Origin: Pollutimonas thiosulfatoxidans
GTDB lineage: Bacteria > Pseudomonadota > Gammaproteobacteria > Burkholderiales > Burkholderiaceae_B
Length of the DNA: 64,000 nucleotides
Assembly (NCBI RefSeq): GCF_004022565.1
Contig: NZ_CP022987.1
Location: 992,001 to 1,056,000, forward strand
Direction of reading: 5' to 3'
Under the pieces are notes generated by a model. That model was not told the DNA's origin. It was given only the letters and a program-made list of their open reading frames with translations, and did no database searches. Positions within the stretch are counted from its first letter, which is position 1; each line of letters starts with the position of its first letter. This document shows, piece after piece, positions 32,104 to 40,252 of the stretch. A program made the position numbers and the translations under genes.

Positions 32104-33546
32104 ATGATGACGCCGCGCACAGTTCATGGACTCCTGCTTCTGGCGGCTCTGGCAGTGCCCGGTTCCCTGGTCGCCCGCCCAGATAGTCTGTTGGATCTGC
32201 AGGTTGGTGAAGTCAAGGTACTTGCAGTGCCCAATGTAGCGCGTGTGGCAGTCGGTGATGGTCACGTAGTGAATGCGGTTACCACCGAAGACAAGGAGGT
32301 CATTGTCTTTGCCCGCAACGAAGGCTCCACCACCTTGCAGATATGGTCCGAGAACGGACGCAGGCGCCATTACCAGATTCAGGTGGCACCCGAGGGCGCC
32401 AGGCAAACGCAACAAGAACTGCGTAGCGTGCTCGAGCGCATCCCACACGCCAGGGTATCTATCGCGGGCGACAAGCTGGTCATAGAAGGCGACGAGCTGT
32501 CCGACGGCGATCGGGAACGGATATCCGAGTTGGCCAAGCGATATCCGCAGTTGCTCGATTTCACCGGGCAAGTGGGTTGGGACCGAATGGTCCTGCTGGA
32601 CGTCCAGGTGATCGAAGTGCCTCGCGCGCAGTTGCAAGAGCTCGGCTTACGGTGGGGCACCAGCACCAGCGGCGGCATCAACGCGGGTATTGGCTGGGAT
32701 GGCGGTAGCAAGCGCTGGTCTGATCGACCCGGCGAGACGGTTGTGCCTCTGCCTTTTCCTGCGACCGTGGCTGCCGGGTATTTCGGTGTGAACGCCTTGC
32801 TGTCGGCCCGCATTAATGCCATGGCCCAGAGCGGAACGGCAGTCGTCCTGGCGCAACCCCAATTGTTGGCGCGTAGCGGAGCCACAGCAGAGTTCCTTGC
32901 GGGAGGCGAAGTCCCATACTCGACGGTCGACGCCAATGGAAACACCAATACTGCGTTTAAGCCCTATGGCGTTTCCTTACGTATTACTCCGCAGGTCGAA
33001 CGCAATGGCGCGGTACGTTCGCGTATCGAGGTCGAGGTCAGTTCGGTCGACAGCTCCTTGTCGGTACCCAACGGGCCCTCATTGAAGACGCGACGCGCCG
33101 CCACCGAGTTCAACGTGCATTCCGGACAGACTCTGGTGCTGGCGGGGTTCTTGTCGCGCGAAGACACTCGTAATGTCGAGAAAGTCCCGGGGCTGGGAGA
33201 CATCCCGATACTCGGCCAGCTATTTCGCTCCAGTCGCTTTCAGCGCAACGAAACCGAACTTGCCATCTTCGTTACGCCGGTTTTGGTGTCGGCCGACCAT
33301 CCTGATCTGCAAGAGCGTGTACGGCGTGGCGATAGCATCGTGAACCGCCAGTTTCCCGGGCAATCGGCCATAAATGTGCCGGTGCGTCCTGATACCGACT
33401 TGCCCATGGCACTGCCGGTGGCCGGGCAGTCCTGGGATCCATGGGACGGTCCCGGCTCTCAGTGGCAAGTACAGGCAGACACGACACAGGCTTCCACCTT
33501 CCCGGACATTCGCGTCGGGACTAATCAACATGACTATACGGACTGA
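32104..33546 (+). CDS. cpaC: Flp pilus secretin CpaC/RcpA
   Basis: A 480-residue outer-membrane secretin. A signal peptide (to about residue 24) precedes the pilus-formation N-terminal domain, LLDLQVGEVKVLAVPNVARV and DKEVIVFARNEGSTTLQIW, then a BON-like segment, and the secretin domain with LLDVQVIEVPRAQLQELGLR, AEFLAGGEVPYSTV and VPGLGDIPILGQLFRSSRFQ. The C-terminal 80 residues are proline-rich. The start is the first of two ATGs at 32104, 4 bases after cpaB. It forms the outer-membrane pore for the Flp-type pilus. Confidence 0.92.
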   Translation: MMTPRTVHGLLLLAALAVPGSLVARPDSLLDLQVGEVKVLAVPNVARVAVGDGHVVNAVTTEDKEVIVFARNEGSTTLQIWSENGRRRHYQIQVAPEGARQTQQELRSVLERIPHARVSIAGDKLVIEGDELSDGDRERISELAKRYPQLLDFTGQVGWDRMVLLDVQVIEVPRAQLQELGLRWGTSTSGGINAGIGWDGGSKRWSDRPGETVVPLPFPATVAAGYFGVNALLSARINAMAQSGTAVVLAQPQLLARSGATAEFLAGGEVPYSTVDANGNTNTAFKPYGVSLRITPQVERNGAVRSRIEVEVSSVDSSLSVPNGPSLKTRRAATEFNVHSGQTLVLAGFLSREDTRNVEKVPGLGDIPILGQLFRSSRFQRNETELAIFVTPVLVSADHPDLQERVRRGDSIVNRQFPGQSAINVPVRPDTDLPMALPVAGQSWDPWDGPGSQWQVQADTTQASTFPDIRVGTNQHDYTD

Positions 33547-33549
33547 GCG

Positions 33550-35298
33550 ATGCTAGAGATCGAACTTCGCCACGAGAATGGTATGACCCACGCCCGTTGC
33601 TTTGCCTTGCCGCTGGACATCGGTCGCGGCGCCGAGAATGGACTCTGCCTTAAATCATGGCGGGTTGCTCGGCGCCACGCTCGCATTGAACAACGGCCGG
33701 GAGGTGTATTTGTCGAAGACTATGGTGGCCTGGCTGGAACGCTTATCAATGGGCACCGAATCGCGCAGTATGGACCTTTGCGAACGGGGGACCAGATCGT
33801 CATAGGTCCGTGTCTGCTGTTGGTGGAGCGTTTGCCGTCTGCCGAGCCTGTGGTCGAAGAGGCCGCTGTGCCGGCACCACCGGCAGCTAATGCAAAACCA
33901 CATCAACCCCTGCCTATGCCGCTCGTCGACATCGAGACTATCCAGAGCCAGCCCGATGCGCAGTTGTCTCATGCGCTCGCAAGCGACACCTTGCTGCGGC
34001 ATCGCCGGCGGCTACACGCCGAATTGTTGCAGGCGTTGGACTTGCGTCGGCGCGATGTCGCCAACATGAGCGACGAAGCGTTGCGAGCGGAGGCCATTCG
34101 CGCTCTCGGTCTGATCATCGAAGCCGATAACGAATTGCCCCCAACTGCAGACCGCCAGTCCCTTCTGCTTGAAGTCGTGAATGAGGCGGTAGGCCTGGGG
34201 CCCTTGGAGCCTCTGCTCGCTGACGAAGCCGTGACCGAGATCATGGTCAACCGGCACGACGAAATCTTCGTCGAAACCCAAGGCTTGCTGCGACGGCATC
34301 CGACCGTGTTCAGCAGCGATCAGGCGGTCGTGGGGGTAATTGAACGCATTGTTTCTCCCCTGGGACGTCGCATTGATGAAAGCTCTCCGATGGTCGATGC
34401 CCGCCTGCGTGATGGCTCGCGGGTGAACGCGGTGATCGCGCCCGTGGCGCTGCGCGGCGCAAGCCTTACCATCCGGAAGTTCCCGAGCCGGCGTCCCGGT
34501 ATGGACGATCTGCTGCGTGTCTGTACACTGGATACCGCGATGCGCGATTTTCTTGCTGCTTGTGTGGGCGATCGCAAGAACATGATTATTTCAGGCGGCA
34601 CCGGGTCCGGCAAAACCAGTTTGCTCAATATCCTCTCGAATTGTATTCCGGAGGGCGAACGCATCATCACCATAGAAGACGCGGCAGAGCTGCGCCTGGA
34701 CCATCAACATTTGGTGGCACTGGAATCCAGACCCGCCAATCTGGAGGGGCGGGGTCGTATCGAGATACGCGATCTGGTGCGTAACGCGCTGCGCATGCGG
34801 CCCGACCGGATTGTCATCGGCGAGTGCCGCGGGAGCGAGGCTTTCGATATGCTGGCCGCCATGAACACCGGCCACGAAGGTTCGCTTACCACCCTGCACG
34901 CCAACAGTCCGCGGGATGCGCTATCGCGCCTGGAAACGATGATACTGATGGCGGGCATGGATCTTCCATTAAGCGCTGTTCGCGAACATATTGCCGCCAG
35001 CATCGACATCATCGTGCAGCAAGCCAGGCTGCAGGGCGGGCGTCGTGTCATTACGTCAATTGTGGAGGTCAGCGGGATGGAAAGCGGGCGCATTCAGACC
35101 CAGCAGATCTTCCGTTATGTGGCCAAACCCACGACTGCTTTCGAAGGCTGCGGTGTCATACCGGATTGCTTTGTGGATGAAACCGGCCAGGCGACACTGC
35201 CGTTGGCGATGTTCGATCAACGCACTGAGATCGTGCCCGGTCAGGGGCAGTGGCAAAGCCAGGTCTGTGATCCGGCATTGACCCGGAATGAGACTTAG
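33550..35298 (+). CDS. tadA: FHA domain-TadA/CpaF ATPase fusion
   Basis: A 582-residue cytoplasmic ATPase. Residues 1-95 form an FHA domain with IGRG (24-27), an ARRHA stretch (40-44) and LINGHRI (65-71); the family's conserved serine before the arginines is alanine here. A Pro/Ala-rich linker leads to a CpaF-type helical N-terminal region (about 145-250). The catalytic core has EIMVNRHDEIFVE, SSPMVDARLRDGSRVNAVIA, Walker A GGTGSGKTS (349-357), TIEDAAELRL, Walker B DRIVIGECRG and TTLHANSPRDALSRLE. It powers pilus assembly. The FHA fusion suggests phosphopeptide-linked control, although the serine change may weaken binding. Confidence 0.93.
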   Translation: MLEIELRHENGMTHARCFALPLDIGRGAENGLCLKSWRVARRHARIEQRPGGVFVEDYGGLAGTLINGHRIAQYGPLRTGDQIVIGPCLLLVERLPSAEPVVEEAAVPAPPAANAKPHQPLPMPLVDIETIQSQPDAQLSHALASDTLLRHRRRLHAELLQALDLRRRDVANMSDEALRAEAIRALGLIIEADNELPPTADRQSLLLEVVNEAVGLGPLEPLLADEAVTEIMVNRHDEIFVETQGLLRRHPTVFSSDQAVVGVIERIVSPLGRRIDESSPMVDARLRDGSRVNAVIAPVALRGASLTIRKFPSRRPGMDDLLRVCTLDTAMRDFLAACVGDRKNMIISGGTGSGKTSLLNILSNCIPEGERIITIEDAAELRLDHQHLVALESRPANLEGRGRIEIRDLVRNALRMRPDRIVIGECRGSEAFDMLAAMNTGHEGSLTTLHANSPRDALSRLETMILMAGMDLPLSAVREHIAASIDIIVQQARLQGGRRVITSIVEVSGMESGRIQTQQIFRYVAKPTTAFEGCGVIPDCFVDETGQATLPLAMFDQRTEIVPGQGQWQSQVCDPALTRNET

Positions 35299-35319
35299 CC
35301 AGCGGGCCCGCAAGCACCC

Positions 35320-36165
35320 ATGGACCTGATCGCCTTATCCTTCGCCGCCGTGACTGGAACGATTATCGTCTGGTTTGTCCTGCGCCACGCGGGACAGGGG
35401 TATCGACATTATCGGCAGGTCCTCACATCGCAGGCAGTTGATCGCCTGAATGACTTTTTTGTTTTTCTGGATCCGGCACAGTTGTGGGTGGCCAATCTGG
35501 TGGCATGCATGGTGCTTGCACTTGCCAGCTACGTGCTGACTGAAGCCATTCTGTTGACGGCCGCAACAGCGATCGCAGCGTTGTTGGCGCCACAGTACGT
35601 ATTGCGCAGCGTGCGTCGCCGAAGAGGCCAGCGTTTCGATGAGCAACTTCCCGACTTGCTGATGGCTCTGGCCAGTGCCCTGCGGGCCGGTTCCGGTTTG
35701 CAATCTGCGCTGCGTCATATTGTTGCCCAGTCGCCGGCGCCTTTGGCACAAGAGTTCGGTTTCATGCTGCGCCAGCAACGGATGGGTGTTGCATTCGATC
35801 AGGCGCTGGCCGACCTGTATGGACGCATGCCCAGCGAAGGCACCAGCCTGGTGGTGTCGTCGCTGACTATCGCGGCTCATAGTGGCGGGGGCTTGGCTGA
35901 AGCGCTGGAACGAATCGCCGCAACGCTGCGCGCGCGGCTACACCTGCTGGGACGTGTCCACGCCTTGACATCACAGGGGCGCCTACAGGCGTGGGTGATG
36001 GCTTGCTTGCCGTTGTTGCTGGCCGTGGTGCTTCAGCGTCTGGACCCTGAATCGATGCAGAGCTTATGGAGCACCCCGGCAGGCTGGGCCGTCATTGCGC
36101 TGATTGCGTTGCTGGAAACCGTGGGCATCGTACTCATACTGCGTATCGTCAACATCCAGGTCTAG
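35320..36165 (+). CDS. tadB: Tad pilus inner-membrane protein TadB
   Basis: A 281-residue platform protein of the T2SF fold. There are two hydrophobic segments in the first 90 residues, a cytoplasmic domain with QLPDLLMALASALRAGSGLQ and GTSLVVSSLTIAAHSGGGLA, and two C-terminal membrane helices. It begins 21 bases after tadA and is followed 9 bases later by tadC. Confidence 0.9.
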   Translation: MDLIALSFAAVTGTIIVWFVLRHAGQGYRHYRQVLTSQAVDRLNDFFVFLDPAQLWVANLVACMVLALASYVLTEAILLTAATAIAALLAPQYVLRSVRRRRGQRFDEQLPDLLMALASALRAGSGLQSALRHIVAQSPAPLAQEFGFMLRQQRMGVAFDQALADLYGRMPSEGTSLVVSSLTIAAHSGGGLAEALERIAATLRARLHLLGRVHALTSQGRLQAWVMACLPLLLAVVLQRLDPESMQSLWSTPAGWAVIALIALLETVGIVLILRIVNIQV

Positions 36166-36174
36166 GAGCTACCA

Positions 36175-37044
36175 ATGTTCTTCTGGCTTAGTTGCCTGGC
36201 GGCCGGCTTGTCGCTGTGCCTGCTCGTATGGGTGATCACGCGTCCAGCCGTATCGCACGCGGGCGCGCCTGCGGCGTCTGATCACGGCATGTTCAGGTTG
36301 CTCTGGCCATGGATCGTGGCGTTCTCCAATGTATGCCGGCCCTTTATCACCTGGTCCATACGACACCGGCTGCACAATCGCCTACAAGTGGCTGGCCTGG
36401 ATAGACAGTGGCTGCCCGAGCATATTGTCGCAATGCAACTGATGTTGCTATGCATTGTTGGCTGTTTCAGTGGATGGATGATGACCATGTCGAGTGAGGT
36501 CGCCATTGCGAAGGCCGTGCTGGCCGGTCTTGTGCTTGGGGCAATCGCCGCAGCATGGCCGCCTTACTGGCTGCGCAGCCTGAGGCGCAGCCGTCAAACC
36601 CGCATGCTGCGCGAACTTCCGTTCTTGCTCGACATGACAACACTATGCGTCGAGGCCGGGCTGAACCTGCAAGGCGCTTTGCAGCAAGCGGCACAGCATG
36701 GCCCGCCGGGTCCGCTGCGCATGGAGCTTCGGCGTACCCTGATGGACATCCGGGCGGGCATGCCGCGCCCGCAAGCGCTGGAAGAGCTGGCCAGGCGTAC
36801 CGATCTGGCGTCCATCCGCAGTCTTGTATTGACGCTGGCCCAGGCAGACCAACTAGGCATGAGTCTTGGACCCTTGCTGCGTGCGCAATCGGAACAGCGG
36901 CGCAGTGAGCGCTTCCTGCGCGCTGAAAAGCTGGCGCTTCAGGCGCCTGTCAAGATGCTCTTTCCCATGGTTTTCTGTATTTTTCCCTGCACTTTCCTCA
37001 TCATTGGCTTTCCGATTGCGATCAAATTACTGGCATCCTTATGA
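36175..37044 (+). CDS. tadC: Tad pilus inner-membrane protein TadC
   Basis: A 289-residue T2SF-type platform protein, partner of TadB. The cytoplasmic domain contains ELPFLLDMTTLCVEAGLNLQ, ALEELARRTDLASIRSLVLT and LAQADQLGMSLGPLLRAQSE, diagnostic of the family. Membrane helices lie at about residues 2-20, 80-130 and 262-286. The ATG follows GAGCTACC. The stop overlaps the start of the DUF192 gene by 4 bases. Confidence 0.92.
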   Translation: MFFWLSCLAAGLSLCLLVWVITRPAVSHAGAPAASDHGMFRLLWPWIVAFSNVCRPFITWSIRHRLHNRLQVAGLDRQWLPEHIVAMQLMLLCIVGCFSGWMMTMSSEVAIAKAVLAGLVLGAIAAAWPPYWLRSLRRSRQTRMLRELPFLLDMTTLCVEAGLNLQGALQQAAQHGPPGPLRMELRRTLMDIRAGMPRPQALEELARRTDLASIRSLVLTLAQADQLGMSLGPLLRAQSEQRRSERFLRAEKLALQAPVKMLFPMVFCIFPCTFLIIGFPIAIKLLASL

Positions 37045-37352
37045 GTCTATATATCCATTCGGCCCAAACCTTCATGGCGCGCTTGCTGGGCTTGCATGCA
37101 CGAAGGCTGGATGGGGAAAACGGCGGCTTGCATCTGGATCCTTGCCGCGCGGTTCACACCTTCGGGCTGCCCGATGCGATAGATCTCGTGTTTCTGGACA
37201 GACACTGCTTGCCGGTACGGGTGGTGTGCAGCTTGCCGCCTTGGCGTATTGCGATTTGCGCCCGCGCTCGCTCTGTCGTTGAACTGCCGGCCGGTTACTG
37301 TCAGGCCCACCCCGACTTTGCAGTACGCATTCGCCTGGCGCTTCGCCCCTAG
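37041..37352 (+). CDS. DUF192 family protein at the end of the Tad-like locus
   Basis: A 103-residue protein with the DUF192 pattern: ARLLGLHARRLDGENGGLHL, then AIDLVFLDRHCLPVRVVCSL and SVVELPAGYCQAHPDFAVRI. Most DUF192 proteins are exported; this one lacks a signal peptide and is at the short end of the family. The ATGA overlap with tadC suggests it is co-translated and therefore part of the pilus locus. Function unknown. Confidence 0.75.
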   Translation: MSLYIHSAQTFMARLLGLHARRLDGENGGLHLDPCRAVHTFGLPDAIDLVFLDRHCLPVRVVCSLPPWRIAICARARSVVELPAGYCQAHPDFAVRIRLALRP

Positions 37353-37466
37353 GGGAAAGCCCGATATTGCCTTCCCGCCCCGCCTGATGCATTGTTCAAC
37401 CAAGCGCTTGCTCGGTTCAGCATCACCAATCGGGCAAGCTACAAAAGCACATAACGGAGACCGGTT

Positions 37467-38297
37467 GTGGCGGCTGTCGACCCTGTTCTGCGGATCCAGG
37501 GGCTGACACTGGCGTTCGGTGGCGTCAAGGCACTGGACGCAGTCAGCTTCGATGTGGCACCCGGCACGATCACTACGGTTATCGGCCCGAACGGCGCGGG
37601 CAAGACGTCTCTGTTCAATACTATCTCGGGCTTTTATCGGCCCAGCCAGGGTACGGTGCAGTTTCGTGGGCAAGACATCACGCGCTTGCCGTCTCCGCAA
37701 CGGGCCCGTTTGGGCCTGGCCCGCAGCTTTCAGAACATTGCCTTGTTTCGCGGCATGTCTGTGCTGGACAACATCAAGCTGGGTCGGCACTGTCACCTGA
37801 AGACCAATATCTTCCAGGGCCTGTTCTACCTGGGTGCCGCCCGGCGCGAGGAAACCGCGCTGCGCGCCGATATCGAAGAGCGCATTATCGACTTCCTGGA
37901 GATCGATCACATACGCCATGCGCCCGTGTCGGCCTTGCCCTATGGCTTGCAGAAGCGTGTCGAAATGGCGCGTGCACTGGCCATGCAGCCGCAGGTCTTG
38001 ATGCTGGACGAGCCGGTGGCGGGCATGAATCGCGAAGAAACCGAAGACATGGCGCGCTTCATCCTGGACGTAAGGGCAGAGTGGGGCGTTACGGTGCTGA
38101 TGGTGGAGCACGACATGGGCCTGGTTATGGACTTGTCCGACCATGTGGTGGTGCTTAACTTTGGCCATGTCATTGCCGATGGTACGCCGGCCCAGGTGCA
38201 GGCCGACCCGGAAGTGGTGCGCGCGTATCTGGGCGCGGGCGACGTCAGCGACCTCCGCCAACGCCTGCGCGGGGCAGCAGCCGGGGCCAGCCTATGA
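37467..38297 (+). CDS. livG: Branched-chain-type ABC transporter ATPase (LivG)
   Basis: A 276-residue ATPase, read from GTG at 37467 with ribosome-binding site ACGGAGA. Walker A IGPNGAGKTS (about residues 39-48), signature region ALPYGLQKRVEMARALAM, Walker B VLMLDEPVAGM and the switch His in VLMVEHDM. The insertion between Walker A and the signature is long, as in LivG-type proteins, with LARSFQNIALFRGMSVLDNI. It opens a tightly packed cluster with two permeases, a binding protein and LivF. Confidence 0.93.
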   Translation: MAAVDPVLRIQGLTLAFGGVKALDAVSFDVAPGTITTVIGPNGAGKTSLFNTISGFYRPSQGTVQFRGQDITRLPSPQRARLGLARSFQNIALFRGMSVLDNIKLGRHCHLKTNIFQGLFYLGAARREETALRADIEERIIDFLEIDHIRHAPVSALPYGLQKRVEMARALAMQPQVLMLDEPVAGMNREETEDMARFILDVRAEWGVTVLMVEHDMGLVMDLSDHVVVLNFGHVIADGTPAQVQADPEVVRAYLGAGDVSDLRQRLRGAAAGASL

Positions 38298-39175
38298 TCG
38301 ACTGGCTATTCCTCTTCGAGGTAACACTGGCCGGCATCGGTAGCGGCGGGCTGTATGCGCTGGCGGGGCTGGCTTTCGTCATCGTCTACAAGGCCACGCG
38401 CGTCGTTAATCTCGCAATCGGCGAGATGCTGATGATGGGCGCTTATTTTTTCTTTGGCTTTGCCGCGCAATTGCAGTGGCCGCTGTGGCTGGCCGCCTTG
38501 CTTGCCATTGTTGCCGGCGGTGTCATGGGCGGCGTTATAGAGCGCCTGGCCATCCGCCCCATGCTGGGCGAATCGCCCATTTCGGTGTTCATGGTTACGG
38601 TGGGCCTGGGCTCCATCATGGTGGGCCTGGTCGAGCTTATCTGGTCGGCCGACCAGCGGCGCCTGCCCGAGTTCATCCCCTCAGAGCCCATCTTCATTGG
38701 CGAAGCCTTTGTGTCGTCCAAGGTGTTTTATAGCTTCCTGGTGGCCCTGGCCCTGGTCGCCATGGTGGTGGCGGTGTTCCGCTATTGGCGGGGCGGGGTG
38801 GCCTTGCGTGCCACGGCTTCGGATCAGGGGGCGGCCTACGCCATGGGCATCAACGTGCCCCGGGTGTTTTCTTTGGCGTGGGTGGCCAGCGCGGCGCTGG
38901 CGGCGGTGGCCGGCATCGCCGTGGGTGCGATAGGCGGCTTGTCGTCCTCCATGGGCATCTTTGGCTTGTCGGTGCTGGTGGTGGTGATCGTTGGCGGGCT
39001 GGACAGCGTCATAGGTGCCATGCTGGCCGGCTTGCTGATAGGCATACTGGAAGCTTGGGCGGGCGCCTACCTGGGCGGCGAATACAAGCTGCTGGTCACC
39101 TTCATGGTGTTGGTGGTGGTGTTGATGGCCCGGCCTTATGGCTTGTTCGGCACCCGCGAAATAGAAAGGCTCTGA
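38294..39175 (+). CDS. livH: Branched-chain-type ABC transporter permease (LivH)
   Basis: A 293-residue inner-membrane permease with about eight hydrophobic segments. LivH signatures are GIGSGGLYALAGLAFVIVYK near the N-terminus, LRATASDQGAAYAMGINVPR in the cytoplasmic loop and VVIVGGLDSVIGAMLAGLLI near the C-terminus. Overlaps livG by 4 bases. Pairs with the LivM-type protein downstream. Confidence 0.93.
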   Translation: MIDWLFLFEVTLAGIGSGGLYALAGLAFVIVYKATRVVNLAIGEMLMMGAYFFFGFAAQLQWPLWLAALLAIVAGGVMGGVIERLAIRPMLGESPISVFMVTVGLGSIMVGLVELIWSADQRRLPEFIPSEPIFIGEAFVSSKVFYSFLVALALVAMVVAVFRYWRGGVALRATASDQGAAYAMGINVPRVFSLAWVASAALAAVAGIAVGAIGGLSSSMGIFGLSVLVVVIVGGLDSVIGAMLAGLLIGILEAWAGAYLGGEYKLLVTFMVLVVVLMARPYGLFGTREIERL

Positions 39176-39178
39176 CGA

Positions 39179-40216
39179 ATGCGCATAGGAACCGCCCGGC
39201 AAGACTACATGGCAGACGAAGCCTTGTTCGACACTTCCACCCAGCGTGTGTGGATGGGCTTGTTTCTGCTGGCGCTGGTGCTGTATCCGTTTTTCGCCAA
39301 CGACTATTGGCTTTACCTGGCCTGCCTGGTGGCCATTCATGCTGCCAGCGCCACTGGCTTGAACATACTTACCGGCTATACCGGCCTTGTCAGCCTGGGG
39401 CAGGCGGCTTTCATGGGCCTGGGCGCCTACACGGTGGCTGTGCTCGAGCAGCGCTACAGCACGCCCTTTCTGTTCAACCTGGTAATGGCCGGTGTGGTGG
39501 CGATGCTGGGCGGCATTCTGGTGGGTATACCGTCGTTGCGGGTCAAGGGCCTGTACCTGGCCATCGTAACAATAGCCGCCTCGTTTATTGTTCATTTCGT
39601 GTTCGGCAATTTGTCGTTTACCGGCGGGTCGGGCGGCATGACGGTGCCGCCGCCCACCATGCTGGGCGCGGCGCTGGACACCTCCTTTCGCATCTATTGG
39701 TTGATCGTGCCCGTAACCGTATTGATGGTGCTGGGTGCTGCCAACCTGTTTCGCACACGGGTAGGACGCGCCTTTATCGCCATACGCGATCGCGATATTT
39801 CGGCTGAGGTGCTGGGCATACCGCTGTTGCGCTACAAGTTGCTGTCCTTCGGGCTGTCGTCCTTTTATGCGGGCGTGGCAGGCGGCCTGTGGGCTTACTT
39901 TTTTCGTGTGGTCACGCCGGAAAGCTTTCCGCTGATCTATTCCATTTTTTTCCTTGCCGCCATTATCGTGGGCGGCATGGGTTCCATACTTGGGGCGATT
40001 CTTGGTGCGGTCTTCATGACCATGGTGCCCGAAGTGTTGCGCATAGCGGTGGCCTGGCTGCCCATAGAGGGCGATACGCTGCAGTATGTATCGCCGGTAC
40101 GCACTATCGTGTTTGGCGTGTTGATCGTCGTGTTTTTGATTTTCGAACCGCAAGGGCTGGCAGAAATGTGGCGGCGAGTGCGGCGTTTCTTTCACTTGTG
40201 GCCCTTCCGCACCTGA
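39179..40216 (+). CDS. livM: Branched-chain-type ABC transporter permease (LivM)
   Basis: A 345-residue permease. LivM features include ASATGLNILTGYTGLVSLGQ followed by AAFMGLGAYTVAVLEQ, AFIAIRDRDISAEVLGIPLL in the cytoplasmic loop and IIVGGMGSILGAILGAVFMT near the end. The start at 39179 is 3 bases after the livH stop. The C-terminal 20 residues are basic and cytoplasmic. Confidence 0.93.
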   Translation: MRIGTARQDYMADEALFDTSTQRVWMGLFLLALVLYPFFANDYWLYLACLVAIHAASATGLNILTGYTGLVSLGQAAFMGLGAYTVAVLEQRYSTPFLFNLVMAGVVAMLGGILVGIPSLRVKGLYLAIVTIAASFIVHFVFGNLSFTGGSGGMTVPPPTMLGAALDTSFRIYWLIVPVTVLMVLGAANLFRTRVGRAFIAIRDRDISAEVLGIPLLRYKLLSFGLSSFYAGVAGGLWAYFFRVVTPESFPLIYSIFFLAAIIVGGMGSILGAILGAVFMTMVPEVLRIAVAWLPIEGDTLQYVSPVRTIVFGVLIVVFLIFEPQGLAEMWRRVRRFFHLWPFRT

Positions 40217-40252
40217 GCAGTGTGGCGGCCATTACCACACCAGGAGACAAGC

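Noticed and set aside
37353..37466. Inverted repeat GCCCGAT (37359) / ATCGGGC (37429) between the Tad and liv loci
   Set aside because: Seven-base arms 63 bases apart are expected by chance in GC-rich DNA and no U-tract follows; otherwise nothing is seen in this gap.
37047..38261. 404-codon open frame on the minus strand, opposite livG
   Set aside because: Overlaps a strongly supported ATPase gene; composition is typical of antisense frames and no family signature is seen.
38681..40195. 504-codon open frame on the minus strand, opposite livH/livM
   Set aside because: Its product is rich in His, Gln and Arg with no domain or membrane pattern; it is the antisense shadow of GC-rich permease genes whose proteins are clearly recognisable.
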